DNA of 64,000 nucleotides from Bosea sp. NBC_00550 (GCF_026020075.1 NZ_CP102772.1:3198501-3262500); one strand, 5' to 3'. Positions 19,350 through 29,761 are shown, counted from the stretch's first letter. Notes: generated from the sequence alone by a model not told the origin. Numbers and translations are program-made.

Positions 19350-19655
19350 ATGACGCCGTTCAAGCGTGTTGCCACTGCCCTCACCATCGCTCTGGCGGCA
19401 TCGACCGTCATGACCACCATCGCCGAGGCCCAGAGCCGGCGCGGTCCCCTGCGCGTCACCATCCAGAAGCGCAGCTACTTCGACGCCGGCAACGTCGTTC
19501 CCGTCGGCTCGCTGAACCGCTACGCCAACCAGCACAGCTATGCCTCGCCGGTTTATGCCAGCACCGGCGAGCTCTATGGCGAAGGCACTCTGCCCGGCCG
19601 CATCGGCGCCGGCGTCAACCCGTTCGCCAATACCTTCGCGACACCGCGCTTCTGA
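19350..19655 (+). CDS. small exported protein of unknown function
   Basis: A 101-residue protein. Start at 19350 (MTPFKRVATALTIAL) gives a clean signal peptide with predicted cleavage after TIAEA-Q. The mature ~75 residues are rich in Tyr, Asn and Ser (RSYFDAGNVVPVGSLNRYANQ). Similar small periplasmic proteins of unknown role are common in Bosea and Methylobacterium relatives. It probably has its own promoter in the 115-base gap upstream. Confidence 0.75.
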   Translation: MTPFKRVATALTIALAASTVMTTIAEAQSRRGPLRVTIQKRSYFDAGNVVPVGSLNRYANQHSYASPVYASTGELYGEGTLPGRIGAGVNPFANTFATPRF

Positions 19656-19659
19656 GCCA

Positions 19660-19699
19660 GCGTCATCACGTGCGTGCTGCGGCGCGCACGGGATGACGC
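19660..19699. terminator. bidirectional hairpin between convergent genes
   Basis: GCGTCATC-a-CGTGCG pairs with CGCACG-g-GATGACGC across an 11-base centre. It lies exactly between the ends of the exported protein and the transketolase-like gene. There is no T-tract, so termination is an inference from position. Confidence 0.5.
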
Positions 19700-19706
19700 A
19701 TGTCGT

Positions 19707-22106
19707 TCAGGGCAACGCCTTGAGATAACGCACCGGCCGCCCCGGCGCGGCCGCGTTCGCGGCATGGACGATCGCATTCGCGTCGATGCCGAAATGCCGG
19801 TAGAGATCGGCAACCGTGCCGGTCTGGCCGAAATGCTCGACGCCGAGCGCCTTCTGCCTGTGGCCATGGACGCTGCCGAGCCAGGCCAGGGTCGCCGGAT
19901 GCCCGTCCAGCACCGAGACGATGCCGCAATCGCGTGACAATTCGCCGAGCAGCCGCTCGATATGGCTCGTCGCCGCAGCGTTGCCGCGCTGGCGCGCCCG
20001 TTCCGCCGCCTGCCAGCCGGCATTGAGCCGGTCTGCCGAGGTGATGGCGAGCAGCCCGACATCGCGCCGGTCCTCGCTGAGCAGCCCGACGGCCTCGATC
20101 GCCTCCGCCGCGACGGCACCCGTATAGGCGACGACGACCGAGGCGTTCGGCCCCGGCTTCCTCAGCCAATAGGCGCCGTCGATGATATCGAGCTCCAGCT
20201 CCGGCGTCATCTTGCGCTGCGGCTGCTCGACCTGTCGGGTCGAAAGACGCAGATAGACCGAACCGCCGGTCTCGTCGCGCAGCCAGGTCCGCTCGTCCGG
20301 ATCGCCCTCGCCGTCGCGCTGCATGTAGTCGAAGGACCAGCGCATCATCACCGCGAGCTCGTCGACGAAGGCCGGCTCGAAGGCGCAGAGCCCGTCCTGG
20401 CTCATGCCGATCAGCGGCGTCGCGATCGACTGGTGCGCGCCGCCCTCCGGCGCCAGCGTCACGCCGGACGGGGTCGCAACGACCATGAAGCGCGCGTCCT
20501 GGTAGCAGGCATAGTTCAGCGCATCGAGCCCACGCGAGATGAAGGGATCGTAGAGTGTGCCGATCGGGATCAGCCGCTCCCCGAAGATCGAATGCGAGAG
20601 GCCGAGCGCCGAGAGGTTGATGAACAGGTTCATCTCGGCGATGCCGAGCTCGACATGCTGCCCCTGCGGCGAGAATTCCCATTTCTGCATAGAGGGAATG
20701 CGCTCGTCCTTGAAGGTGTCGGCCATCGACGCCTTGGCAAAGAGCCCGCGCCGGTTCACCCACGGCCCGAGATTGGTCGAGACGGTGACGTCCGGCGCCG
20801 TCGTGACGATGCGGTCGGCCAGCGGCCCGCCCGCCTTGGCGAGTTCGTCGAGCACCTTGCCGAAGCCCATCTGTGTGGACATCGTCGCCTGGATGCCGGA
20901 CGGCAGCGTCGCCGGGACCGGCAGCTTGGCGGCGGAGAGGCGCCGGCGGCCCTGCGAGAAGAACGGCACCTTGTCGAGGAAGGCCCGGACCTCGCTTTCG
21001 GGCATCCCCAGCCCCTCGAACAGATCCCATTCATGGCCGGGGCGAACGCCGTTCGCCTTGCGGAAGCCGTCGAGCTGCTCCTTGGTCATCAGCCCGGCAT
21101 GGTTGTCCTTATGCCCGGCCAGCGGCAGGCCGAAGCCCTTCACGGTATAGGCGAGGAAGCAGACCGGCCGGTCATGGTCGATGCCCTCGAAGGCCTCGAG
21201 GATCGACGGCAGGTCGTGGCCGCCGAGATTGCACATCAGCTTGGAAAGCTCGGCGTCGGAACGCTTCTCGATCAGCTTGGTCACCGGGCCCTGGTCGCCG
21301 AGATCGTCCATCAGGCGCTTGCGCCAGGCTGCGCCACCCTGGAAGGTCAGTGCCGAATAGAGCTGGTTCGGGCAGGAATCGATCCAGGCCTTCAGCCGGT
21401 CGCCGCCCTTCTCCTTGAACGCCGCCTGCTGCAGCGAGCCGTATTTCAGCGTCACGACATCCCAGCCGAAATTGCGGAACATCGTCTCGAAGCGGTCATA
21501 GAGCCCCTCGCGGATGACGGCATCGAGCGACTGGCGGTTATAGTCGATGATCCACCAGGTATTGCGCAGGCCGTGCTTCCAGCCCTCCATCAGGGCTTCG
21601 AAGATGTTGCCCTCGTCGAGCTCGGCATCGCCGATCAGCGAGACCATGCGGCCTTCGGGCCGATCCTTCGCCCAGCCATGCGCCTTCACATAGTCCTGCG
21701 TTAGGGAGGAGAACAGCGTCTGCGCGACGCCAAGGCCCACTGACCCCGTCGAAAAATCGACGTCGTCGATGTCCTTGGTGCGGGAGGGATAGCTCTGCGC
21801 GCCCTTGTAGCCGCGGAAATTCTCGAGCTTCTCGCGCGTCTGCAGGCCCATCAGGTAATTGATGGCGTGGAAGATCGGCGAGGCATGCGGCTTCACCGCC
21901 ACCCGGTCCTGCGGCTTCAACGCGGCCATGTAGAGAGCGGTCATGATGGTGGCGAGAGAGGCCGAGGAGGCCTGATGGCCGCCGACCTTCATGCCATCGT
22001 CGCTCGCGCGGATATGATTGGCGTTATGGATCGTCCACGACGCCAGCCAGAGAATCTTCTTCTCCAACTCGGCAAGAAACGGCAGGCGCGGATCGTTGGT
22101 TGTCAT
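19707..22106 (-). CDS. transketolase-like / homodimeric 2-oxoacid dehydrogenase E1-type enzyme
   Basis: A thiamine-diphosphate enzyme of 799 residues. That is longer than transketolase (~660) and shorter than AceE (~890). The N-terminal domain has GHQASSASLATIMTAL and the ThDP motif GDAELDEGN...IIDYN. The central Pyr domain has ELGIAEMNLF with the catalytic Glu. The C-terminal domain ends WLGSVHGHRQKALGVEHFGQ. Overall texture is closer to AceE-type E1 than to TktA. ATG at 22106 is chosen (MTTNDPRLPFL). No E2/E3 genes are adjacent. Confidence 0.82.
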   Translation of the reverse strand: MTTNDPRLPFLAELEKKILWLASWTIHNANHIRASDDGMKVGGHQASSASLATIMTALYMAALKPQDRVAVKPHASPIFHAINYLMGLQTREKLENFRGYKGAQSYPSRTKDIDDVDFSTGSVGLGVAQTLFSSLTQDYVKAHGWAKDRPEGRMVSLIGDAELDEGNIFEALMEGWKHGLRNTWWIIDYNRQSLDAVIREGLYDRFETMFRNFGWDVVTLKYGSLQQAAFKEKGGDRLKAWIDSCPNQLYSALTFQGGAAWRKRLMDDLGDQGPVTKLIEKRSDAELSKLMCNLGGHDLPSILEAFEGIDHDRPVCFLAYTVKGFGLPLAGHKDNHAGLMTKEQLDGFRKANGVRPGHEWDLFEGLGMPESEVRAFLDKVPFFSQGRRRLSAAKLPVPATLPSGIQATMSTQMGFGKVLDELAKAGGPLADRIVTTAPDVTVSTNLGPWVNRRGLFAKASMADTFKDERIPSMQKWEFSPQGQHVELGIAEMNLFINLSALGLSHSIFGERLIPIGTLYDPFISRGLDALNYACYQDARFMVVATPSGVTLAPEGGAHQSIATPLIGMSQDGLCAFEPAFVDELAVMMRWSFDYMQRDGEGDPDERTWLRDETGGSVYLRLSTRQVEQPQRKMTPELELDIIDGAYWLRKPGPNASVVVAYTGAVAAEAIEAVGLLSEDRRDVGLLAITSADRLNAGWQAAERARQRGNAAATSHIERLLGELSRDCGIVSVLDGHPATLAWLGSVHGHRQKALGVEHFGQTGTVADLYRHFGIDANAIVHAANAAAPGRPVRYLKALP

Positions 22107-22274
22107 TGTTTTGGCCCGAACTCCCCAGTGCAGCCGATCATGCACGGAAGCTCTGGCAGGACGAACCAAATTTCAGTGTGGAGCCAGCCTTCTTTGGCGG
22201 CTTCCACCACGATAGCCCGGGGAACCGCCGGAAATCACCAAAACGAGTGCCCGGCCGGCGGCCCCGAATGCCGG

Positions 22275-22964
22275 CTACTTGTCGATCTGCGCGATGCGGT
22301 CGAGCGCCGCGGCGAAGCCGGTCAGCGTGACGTTGAAGGAAACCGGCTCGTTGTTTCCCAGGTTGAGCGCCGCCACCGTCAGCATCTTGCCGGACTTCAT
22401 CGCGTCCGTCGCAACCGTCGGGAAGGAGATCGGCAGCAGGCAGCCCTGTGCCATGCAGGTCGAGAAGCGCAGGCCCTGCCCGAGATCCTTGTCGTCGAGC
22501 CGCAGCACCGCGCCGCTCTCGAGCTTCATACCGAACGGAAACAGGATCGTACCCTCGGCCCGTCCGTCCTTCGGTGTGCGCAGCTCGATGGCGAAGACGC
22601 GCTGCCCGGTCTGGCTGTTGCCCTGCGATTGCAGCAGGACGCAGAGGCGCTGGCCATTGGCAATCCGGCAATCGACCGTCCAGTCGCCAAAGGTCTCGTT
22701 GATCGCGGTGGCACCGTTCGGCAGCGTCGCGGCCTGTGTGGCAGGCTGGCTGATGGCCGGAGCGGACGGCTGAGCCTGCGCGACCGGCTGGGCCGGCTTC
22801 GCCGGCGGCTTGGGGGCCGGACGCGGGGCGGCGGGACGCTGCGGCGCGGCAGGGGCTGCCTGGGGAGCAGGCTCCTCCTGGGCCCTCAGCACGGGCGCAG
22901 CGGCGAGGGAGCCGATCACGAGGGCGGCGGCAAACGAGACGGTCTGGAGATGATGGCGATGCAT
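22275..22964 (-). CDS. invasion-associated locus B (IalB) family protein
   Basis: A 229-residue exported protein. Start 22964 (MHRHHLQTVSF) gives a signal peptide ending near VLRAQ. A ~50-residue Pro/Ala-rich linker follows. The IalB domain starts at FGDWTVDCRIANGQRLCVLLQ and contains paired Cys (TCMAQGCLLPISF). In Bartonella, IalB affects erythrocyte invasion. In free-living Rhizobiales the family is periplasmic with unknown function. Confidence 0.88.
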   Translation of the reverse strand: MHRHHLQTVSFAAALVIGSLAAAPVLRAQEEPAPQAAPAAPQRPAAPRPAPKPPAKPAQPVAQAQPSAPAISQPATQAATLPNGATAINETFGDWTVDCRIANGQRLCVLLQSQGNSQTGQRVFAIELRTPKDGRAEGTILFPFGMKLESGAVLRLDDKDLGQGLRFSTCMAQGCLLPISFPTVATDAMKSGKMLTVAALNLGNNEPVSFNVTLTGFAAALDRIAQIDK

Positions 22965-23169
22965 GTCGGTACGTTCGGCTGAAGATGTCGGCAGCGGTAT
23001 TGCAGAAACTCTTCGAGAGAGGAAGGCGAAATCGCGCACCGCCTTCAATAAAGCGACGTCTATCTCTCGACATCCAAGCAAGTTTTACATTTTAACGAAT
23101 TGAATGTGGAATATATCTGCAACGAATACGGCGCGCGGAGCTTCTGCGCCGCGCCCACGCCCCCTGCCT

Positions 23170-23616
23170 CTAGGCTTCGCAGAGCACGGCATGGACGCCC
23201 TGCGGCTGGCGGGCGCGGCGGATCGCATCGCGCACCTCCGGACGTTGGAGGCGCCGGGCGACGCAGGCCAGCGCATTGAGATGCTGCCCCTGCGCGGCAT
23301 CGGGCGTGAGGATCAGGCAGACGATATCGACCGGTTCGCCATCGACCGCTTCGAAATCCACTGGCTTGGCCAGGCAGGCGAGCAGGCCGATCGGCGCGGA
23401 CAGGCCGGCGACGGGAGCATGAGGCATGGCGATGCCGCCACCGATTCCGGTCGAACCCAGGGCTTCCCGGCGCTTCAGGGCGGAGCCGATGACCTCGCTC
23501 GCCGTGCCGATGAGCCCGGCCGCATGCTGCGAGAGGCGATCCAGGCATTGCTCCTTCGACGACACCTTGAGCCCGGTCAGGATGGCACCGGGCGTGATCA
23601 GATCGGACATCTTCAT
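23170..23616 (-). CDS. ptsN: PTS EIIA-like nitrogen-regulatory protein in the kdp operon
   Basis: A 148-residue EIIA-fru/Ntr domain. The phosphorylatable His is H66 in GGGIAMPHAPVAG. The canonical PtsN lies with rpoN; this copy instead follows kdpE by 5 bases and ends the kdp operon. In E. coli and Rhizobium, PtsN is known to bind or modulate KdpD, so a dedicated KdpD modulator is a reasonable inference. Whether it is the only ptsN in the genome cannot be told here. Confidence 0.88.
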   Translation of the reverse strand: MKMSDLITPGAILTGLKVSSKEQCLDRLSQHAAGLIGTASEVIGSALKRREALGSTGIGGGIAMPHAPVAGLSAPIGLLACLAKPVDFEAVDGEPVDIVCLILTPDAAQGQHLNALACVARRLQRPEVRDAIRRARQPQGVHAVLCEA

Positions 23617-23621
23617 CGCCG

Positions 23622-24314
23622 TCAGTCGCTCTCGCGCAATCGGTAGCCGACGCCTGGCTCGGTCGTGATGTAGTGCGGCTGCTCGGGAACCGGCTCGATC
23701 TTCTGGCGCAGCTGCCGGATATAGACACGCAGATACTGCACGTCCTCGTTGCCACCCCAGACCTCCTTCAGCAGATGCCGATGGGTCAGGACCTTGCCGG
23801 CATGCTGCACCAGCGCCCGCAGGATGTCGTATTCCTTGGGCGAGAGCTTCACCTCGGCACCGCCGACCTGCACGATCCGGCGCACCAGATCGACCGAGAG
23901 CTCGCCCGTGCGGAAGATCGGCTTCTCGCCCTGCTGGTGCAGCTTGTGGCGCAATGCCACGCGCAGCCGCGCCGCCAGCTCGCGCATACCGAAGGGCTTG
24001 GTAACGTAATCGTCGGCCCCGGCTTCCAGCGCCTGGACGATGCCGGCCTCGTCGGTGCGGCTCGACAGGATGACGACGGGCAGCGTTCGTCCCTCGCCGC
24101 GCCAGAGGCGCAGGAGTTCCTGGCCGGTCATGTCCGGCAGGCCGAGATCGAGCAGAACCAGATCGGGCGCCTCGGCATTGATCCGTGCGATCGCGTCCTT
24201 CGCGTTGACGGCCTCGCTGATCGTATAGCCCTCGGTCCCCAGCCCGACGCGCAGCAGCTTGCGGATCGGCGGCTCGTCGTCGACGACGAGCACCCGGACG
24301 GCCATCGTGGTCAT
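23622..24314 (-). CDS. kdpE: response regulator KdpE
   Basis: An OmpR-family activator of 230 residues. The receiver domain has acidic DDE at 12-14 and phosphoacceptor D56 (LVLLDLGLPDM). The winged-helix output domain ends VRGVGY-like (EPGVGYRLRESD). The start overlaps the end of kdpD by 4 bases. It should activate the kdp promoter upstream of the first small peptide gene. Confidence 0.95.
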   Translation of the reverse strand: MTTMAVRVLVVDDEPPIRKLLRVGLGTEGYTISEAVNAKDAIARINAEAPDLVLLDLGLPDMTGQELLRLWRGEGRTLPVVILSSRTDEAGIVQALEAGADDYVTKPFGMRELAARLRVALRHKLHQQGEKPIFRTGELSVDLVRRIVQVGGAEVKLSPKEYDILRALVQHAGKVLTHRHLLKEVWGGNEDVQYLRVYIRQLRQKIEPVPEQPHYITTEPGVGYRLRESD

Positions 24315-27013
24315 GGCAATACCTTCATTTGGTGAGCCTCGGGTGGGATCGGCATGCGGATCGTGAACACCGCGCCCTGCCGGTCCCTGCGGTTGGCCGC
24401 GGTGATCGTCCCGCCCATCGCCTCGACGAAGCCGCGGCAGATCGCGAGGCCAAGCCCGGTGCCGGCGCGGACCTGATCGCCCTTGCCGACGCGGTAGAAG
24501 CTGTCGAAGATCCGTTCGAGATCGGCCGGCGGGAGGCCCGGCCCTTCATCGAGAATATCCAGCACCACCACCTCGCCTTCCGAGCGGGCGCGGACCCCGA
24601 TCGTCGTGCCGTCCGGCGCGTATTTGGCCGCGTTGTCGATCAGATTGAACAGGACCTGGTCGAACAGCACGGGGTCGAGCCGCAGCATCGGCAGGTTCGG
24701 CGCCAGGGACAGGTCGATGCTGTGCCCGCGCGTAATCTTGCCGGCGCGCCGCAGCGCCGCGCCGACGACGTCACCGACATCGAGCAGGGCATAATTCGGC
24801 TCCATCGCGCCGGCCTCGATCCGCGTCATGTCGAGCAGGTTGGCGATGAAGCGGTTGAGTCGCTCGGCCTCCTCGACCACCGTGCCCAGCAGCTCGGAGC
24901 GGTCTCCTTCGGGAATGGCCTTGCCGTAGTCGCGCAGCGTGCCGGCTGCGCCCATGATCCCGGCGAGCGGTGTCTTGAGATCATGAGAGATCGAGGTCAG
25001 CAGCGCCGAGCGCAAGCGGTCCGCCTCGGCAGCGAGCTTCGCCTTGTCGACGTCGGCAGCGAGCTGCACCCGCTCGATCGCGATCGCCGCCTGATCGGCC
25101 AGCGCGTCGAACAGGCGCTGCTGCTCGGTCGTCAGCAGCGCGCCTGGCTTGTCGCTGTCGAGCCCGATCACGCCGATGGCGCCCCGCCCGGTTCGCAGCG
25201 GCAGATAGAGCCGTTTTGCGCCGGGCAGCGTATCGGCGCCGCGCCCGGCCGGGCGATCATGCTCCCAGGCCCAGTGGGCGGCGGCGATGTCGGCATCGAC
25301 CAGGCTGTCGTCGGGCGGATAGCCGGCCCTGACCGCGATGCTGTTGGCTTCCGGCAGCAGGATGACCACGCGCACGCGCAGCATCGCCGCGATCTGGTAG
25401 GCGCTCGCCCAGAGCACGTCGTCGAGCGTACCGGTCCCGGCGAGCTTGCGCGAGAACAGGTAGAGGTCTTCGGTCGTCCGCGCCCGCTGGCGTGCCGCCG
25501 CCGCCTGGCGCTGGACACGGGCGGTGAGATTGCTCGCGATCAGGGCGACCACCAGGAAGAAGGCGAAGGCGAGCACGCTTTCGGGGTCGCTGATGTTGAG
25601 GGTGTAGAGCGGCGGCAGGAAGAAGAAATTGAAGGCCAGCGCACCGATCACCGAGGTGAACAGCGCCGGCCACAACCCCGCCGTCACCGCCGAGGTCAGC
25701 ACCGCCATCAGGAAGACGAGCGCGATATTGCGAACGTCGAGAAACAGGTTGAGCAATGTGCCGAGGCCGGCGGCCGCCGCGACGAAGACGATGCCCGCGA
25801 GATACGGCCCCGGCTCGATCCGGCGCTGGCCCGCGGATTTGGCGATCCGGACTTCCTCGGCACCCGCCTCCTGCCCCGGAATCACGTGGACGCTGATGTC
25901 GCCGGCGCCACGGATCAGCGCCTGCGCGACCGAGTCGAACAGGACCTCCCGCCAGCGCGAGACGCCCGGCGAGCCGATGACGATATGGCTGACATTCTTG
26001 GAGGTGGCATAGCGCAGCACCTCGTCAACGACGGTCTCCCCCGGCAGGATCACCGCCTCGCCGCCAAGCTGCTCCGTGAGCCGCATCGCAGCGGAGAGCC
26101 TGTCCTTCTCGGCTTCCGAGGGTCCGGCGCGGCCGGGCGCCTCGATATGCAGCGCGGTCCAGGATGCCTTCAGCTTCTCGGCGAGCCGCCGGGCATGGCG
26201 CACCAGCGAAGCGGCCCGCGTGCTGCCGTCGATGCAGACGATCAGCCGGTCGCCCGCCGCCCATGGTCCCGGAATCGCATGCGCCTGCATATGGCTGAGC
26301 AGCTGGTCGTCGACCCGCTGCGCCGTGCGCCGCAGCGCCAGCTCGCGCAGCGCCGTCAGGTTGCCCGGCGAGAAATAATTGGAGACGGCGCGCTTGGCGG
26401 TCTCCGGCAGATAGACCTTGCCCTCGTCGAGCCGCTTGATCAGGTCCTCAGGCGTGAGGTCGATGATCTCGATCGCATCGGCCCGGTCGATGATGGAATC
26501 CGGCACGGTTTCCCGCACGCGGATGCGGGTGATCTGCGCGACGACGTCGTTGAGGCTCTCGACATGCTGGATGTTGAGCGTGGTGTAGACGTCGATGCCG
26601 CGCTCGATCAGCTCGAGAACGTCGAGATAGCGTTTCGGATGGCGGCTGCCCGGCGCGTTGGTGTGAGCCAGTTCGTCGACGAGGACGAGCGCCGGCCGCC
26701 GCGCCAGAACCGCATCGAGGTCCATCTCCTCGACGCTCTGGCCGCGATAGGCGACCTCGACCCGCGGCACCACCTCATAACCCTCGATCAGCGCCTGCGT
26801 CTCGTGCCGGCCATGCGTCTCGACGATGCCGATGATGACGTCGACGCCCTCGGCGCGACGGGCCCGGCCGGCCAACAGCATCTCGTAGGTCTTGCCGACG
26901 CCGGGCGCGGCACCGAGGAAGATCTTCAGCCGGCCACGCATCCCGCCGCGGACCTGCTCCAGCAGCGCATCCGGCGAAGGCCTTGGCGGCTCGGTACGAA
27001 GCTCGTCCGGCAT
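24311..27013 (-). CDS. kdpD: sensor histidine kinase KdpD
   Basis: A 900-residue K+/osmotic sensor. The order is: KdpD N-terminal domain with Walker-A-like GAAPGVGKT (34-42), a USP-like domain around 230-360, four membrane helices around 390-500, a GAF domain, HisKA with SISHDLKTPL (phospho-His ~H677), and an HATPase domain with GTGLGLAI. Start 27013 (MPDELRTEPP) is preferred over an ATG 87 bases upstream, which would overlap kdpC. Confidence 0.95.
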   Translation of the reverse strand: MPDELRTEPPRPSPDALLEQVRGGMRGRLKIFLGAAPGVGKTYEMLLAGRARRAEGVDVIIGIVETHGRHETQALIEGYEVVPRVEVAYRGQSVEEMDLDAVLARRPALVLVDELAHTNAPGSRHPKRYLDVLELIERGIDVYTTLNIQHVESLNDVVAQITRIRVRETVPDSIIDRADAIEIIDLTPEDLIKRLDEGKVYLPETAKRAVSNYFSPGNLTALRELALRRTAQRVDDQLLSHMQAHAIPGPWAAGDRLIVCIDGSTRAASLVRHARRLAEKLKASWTALHIEAPGRAGPSEAEKDRLSAAMRLTEQLGGEAVILPGETVVDEVLRYATSKNVSHIVIGSPGVSRWREVLFDSVAQALIRGAGDISVHVIPGQEAGAEEVRIAKSAGQRRIEPGPYLAGIVFVAAAAGLGTLLNLFLDVRNIALVFLMAVLTSAVTAGLWPALFTSVIGALAFNFFFLPPLYTLNISDPESVLAFAFFLVVALIASNLTARVQRQAAAARQRARTTEDLYLFSRKLAGTGTLDDVLWASAYQIAAMLRVRVVILLPEANSIAVRAGYPPDDSLVDADIAAAHWAWEHDRPAGRGADTLPGAKRLYLPLRTGRGAIGVIGLDSDKPGALLTTEQQRLFDALADQAAIAIERVQLAADVDKAKLAAEADRLRSALLTSISHDLKTPLAGIMGAAGTLRDYGKAIPEGDRSELLGTVVEEAERLNRFIANLLDMTRIEAGAMEPNYALLDVGDVVGAALRRAGKITRGHSIDLSLAPNLPMLRLDPVLFDQVLFNLIDNAAKYAPDGTTIGVRARSEGEVVVLDILDEGPGLPPADLERIFDSFYRVGKGDQVRAGTGLGLAICRGFVEAMGGTITAANRRDRQGAVFTIRMPIPPEAHQMKVLP

Positions 27014-27080
27014 GGGTAGACAAAAATCCTCAAAAGGCGCGGCGGCAGGATCGCTCCGGCCACCGCGCTCTTCCTTAGCG

Positions 27081-27650
27081 TTATTTCGCCGTGCCCGCAT
27101 CGAGAGCGAGATTGAGCTTCAGCACGTTGACCACCGGCTCGCCCAGGATGCCGAACTGCCGCCCCTCGACATGGGCCGCGACGAGGCTGCGCAGATCGGC
27201 CTCGCCGACCCCCCGCGCCTTGGCGACACGCGGCACCTGGAAGTAAGCCGCCTCCGGCGAGACATGCGGATCGAGCCCGCTGGCCGATGTCGTCACCAAA
27301 TCCATCGGCACGGCGGCTTTCGGGTTCTCCTCCTTCAGCGTCGCGACATCGCCCTTGATGCGTTCGGTCAGCTTCGGATTGGTCGGGCCGAGATTGGAGC
27401 CGCCGGAGCTCGTGGCGTTATAGCCGTCACCAGCTGCCGAGGGCCGGCCGTGGAAATAACGTGCATCAGCGAAGGACTGGCCGATCAGCTCGGAGCCGAT
27501 CACCTTGCCGTCCTTCTCGATCAGGCTGCCTGCGGCCTGGCGTGGGAACAGCGCCTGGGCGAGCCCGGTCATCGCCAGCGGATAGGCGAGACCTGTGATG
27601 GCGGTGAGTGTAACGATCATCACGATCGCGGGGCGGATATGCTTCAGCAT
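27081..27650 (-). CDS. kdpC: potassium-transporting ATPase KdpC subunit
   Basis: A 189-residue single-pass subunit stabilising KdpB nucleotide binding. The N-terminal membrane helix [20 protein letters not shown] is followed by the periplasmic domain with [17 protein letters not shown] and GSNLGPTN, then the conserved [19 protein letters not shown]. It lies 12 bases after kdpB. Confidence 0.96.
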   Translation of the reverse strand: MLKHIRPAIVMIVTLTAITGLAYPLAMTGLAQALFPRQAAGSLIEKDGKVIGSELIGQSFADARYFHGRPSAAGDGYNATSSGGSNLGPTNPKLTERIKGDVATLKEENPKAAVPMDLVTTSASGLDPHVSPEAAYFQVPRVAKARGVGEADLRSLVAAHVEGRQFGILGEPVVNVLKLNLALDAGTAK

Positions 27651-27662
27651 GGCTGGAATCCT

Positions 27663-29720
27663 TCAGATCAGGCCGATGGCCGTGACGGCCATGTCGATCG
27701 CCTTGATGCCGATGAACGGCACGATGATGCCGCCGAGGCCGTAGACGAGCAGGTTGCGCGAGAGCAGCGCGCCAGCGCCGACAGGCCGGTACTTCACGCC
27801 GCGCAGCGCCAGCGGGATCAGGGCGACGATGATCAGCGCGTTGAAGATGATGGCGGAGAGGATCGCGCTCTGCGGCGTGGCGAGCTGCATGAAGTTGAGC
27901 GCGCCGAGCTGCGGATAGAAGGCGATGAACATCGCCGGGATGATGGCGAAATACTTCGCGATGTCGTTGGCGATCGAGAAGGTCGTCAGCGCGCCGCGCG
28001 TCATCAGGAGCTGCTTGCCGATCTCGACGATCTCGATGAGCTTCGTCGGATCGCTGTCGAGATCGACCATGTTGCCGGCCTCGCGCGCCGCCACCGTGCC
28101 GGTGTTCATGGCGACGCCGACATCGGCCTGGGCGAGCGCGGGCGCGTCGTTGGTGCCGTCGCCGCACATCGCGACGAGCTTGCCCTTGGCCTGTTCCTCG
28201 CGGATCAGCGAGAGTTTGTTCTCGGGCGTGGCCTGCGCGAGGAAATCGTCGACGCCGGCTTCGGCCGCGATGGCCGCGGCGGTCATCGGATTGTCGCCGG
28301 TGATCATCACCGTGCGGATGCCCATGCGGCGCAGTTCCGCGAAGCGCTCGCGAATGCCGCCCTTGACGATATCCTTGAGCTGGATGACGCCGAGCAGCCT
28401 GCCGTCGCGAGCGACCGCCAGCGGCGTACCGCCGGCCTTGGCGATCTCCTCCGCAAATGCCTGCACCTCGCGCACCGCCTCGGAATCGCCGCCGGTGCCC
28501 GCGGCGCGGACATGGTTCAGGACAGCATCGACCGCGCCCTTGCGGATGCTGGAGCCGTCATGGTCGACGCCGCTCATCCGGCTCTGCGCGGTGAAGGGCA
28601 CGAAGCTGGCGTGCAGCGCGACGAGATCGCGCGCCCGGATGCCATGCGCTTCCTTGGCGAGCACGACGATCGAGCGCCCTTCCGGCGTCTCGTCGGCGAG
28701 CGAGGCGAGCTGGGCTGCATCGGCCAGCTCATGCTCGCTGACGCCCCGAACCGGTTTGAACGCGGTCGCCTGGCGGTTGCCGAGCGTGATCGTGCCGGTC
28801 TTGTCGAGCAGCAGCGTATCGACGTCGCCAGCCGCCTCGACGGCGCGGCCGGACATGGCGAGCACGTTGAAGCGCACCAGCCGGTCCATACCGGCGATGC
28901 CGATCGCGGAAAGCAGCGCGCCGATCGTCGTGGGGATCAGCGTCACGAACAGCGCGACGAGGACGATTACGGGAATGGCGCCGCCGGCATAGCTGGCGAA
29001 GCTCGGGATCGTCGCGGTGGCCAGCACGAAGATCAGCGTCATGCCCGCGAGCAGGATGTTGAGCGCGATCTCGTTCGGCGTCTTCTGGCGCTCGGCGCCT
29101 TCGACCAGCGCGATCATGCGGTCGATGAAGGTCGAACCCGCCGTCGCGGTGATGCGTACGCGGATCCAGTCGGACAGCACCTGCGTGCCGCCGGTCACGG
29201 CCGAGCGGTCGCCGCCGGATTCGCGGATGACCGGGGCGGACTCACCCGTGATCGCCGCCTCGTTGACCGAGGCGATACCCTCGATCACCTCGCCGTCGGA
29301 GGGGATGATGTCGCCAGCCTCGACCAGCACGACATCGTTGAGCTTGAGGCTCGGTCCCGGCACCAGCCTGTAGTTGCTGCGGTCGTTGCCGCTGAGCAGC
29401 TTGGCCTGCGTTTCCGCACGCGCCCGGCGCAGCGAATCCGCCTGCGCCTTGCCGCGCCCTTCGGCCACGGCTTCGGCGAAATTGGCGAACAGCACCGTGA
29501 ACCAGAGCCAGAGCACGATCTGGAAGGAGAAGCCGAGATGGGCCGCTCCGGCGAGCCAGTCGCGCAGGAGCAGGATCGTGGTCAGCGCCGAGACGACGGC
29601 GACGACGAACATCACCGGGTTCTTGGCGAGGCTGCGCGGGTCGAGCTTGAGGAAGGCGCCGCCGAGCGCCGGAACGAGGATGCGGGCATCGAGGATGCTG
29701 CCGGATCTGGAATGGCTCAT
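27663..29720 (-). CDS. kdpB: potassium-transporting ATPase KdpB (P-type ATPase)
   Basis: The 685-residue energising subunit of KdpFABC. The phosphorylation site [12 protein letters not shown], the actuator TGES motif, and the hinge [19 protein letters not shown] are all intact. A 37-residue peptide gene lies 41 bases upstream, between kdpA and kdpB, where most kdp operons have nothing. Confidence 0.97.
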   Translation of the reverse strand: MSHSRSGSILDARILVPALGGAFLKLDPRSLAKNPVMFVVAVVSALTTILLLRDWLAGAAHLGFSFQIVLWLWFTVLFANFAEAVAEGRGKAQADSLRRARAETQAKLLSGNDRSNYRLVPGPSLKLNDVVLVEAGDIIPSDGEVIEGIASVNEAAITGESAPVIRESGGDRSAVTGGTQVLSDWIRVRITATAGSTFIDRMIALVEGAERQKTPNEIALNILLAGMTLIFVLATATIPSFASYAGGAIPVIVLVALFVTLIPTTIGALLSAIGIAGMDRLVRFNVLAMSGRAVEAAGDVDTLLLDKTGTITLGNRQATAFKPVRGVSEHELADAAQLASLADETPEGRSIVVLAKEAHGIRARDLVALHASFVPFTAQSRMSGVDHDGSSIRKGAVDAVLNHVRAAGTGGDSEAVREVQAFAEEIAKAGGTPLAVARDGRLLGVIQLKDIVKGGIRERFAELRRMGIRTVMITGDNPMTAAAIAAEAGVDDFLAQATPENKLSLIREEQAKGKLVAMCGDGTNDAPALAQADVGVAMNTGTVAAREAGNMVDLDSDPTKLIEIVEIGKQLLMTRGALTTFSIANDIAKYFAIIPAMFIAFYPQLGALNFMQLATPQSAILSAIIFNALIIVALIPLALRGVKYRPVGAGALLSRNLLVYGLGGIIVPFIGIKAIDMAVTAIGLI

Positions 29721-29761
29721 GACGAAAGCTCCGTCGTGGCGTGCGCGGGACCCAAGACGGG

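Noticed and set aside
24329..27019. Plus-strand open frame of 896 codons opposite kdpD
   Set aside because: Same type of antisense shadow; no domain recognisable and no ribosome site.
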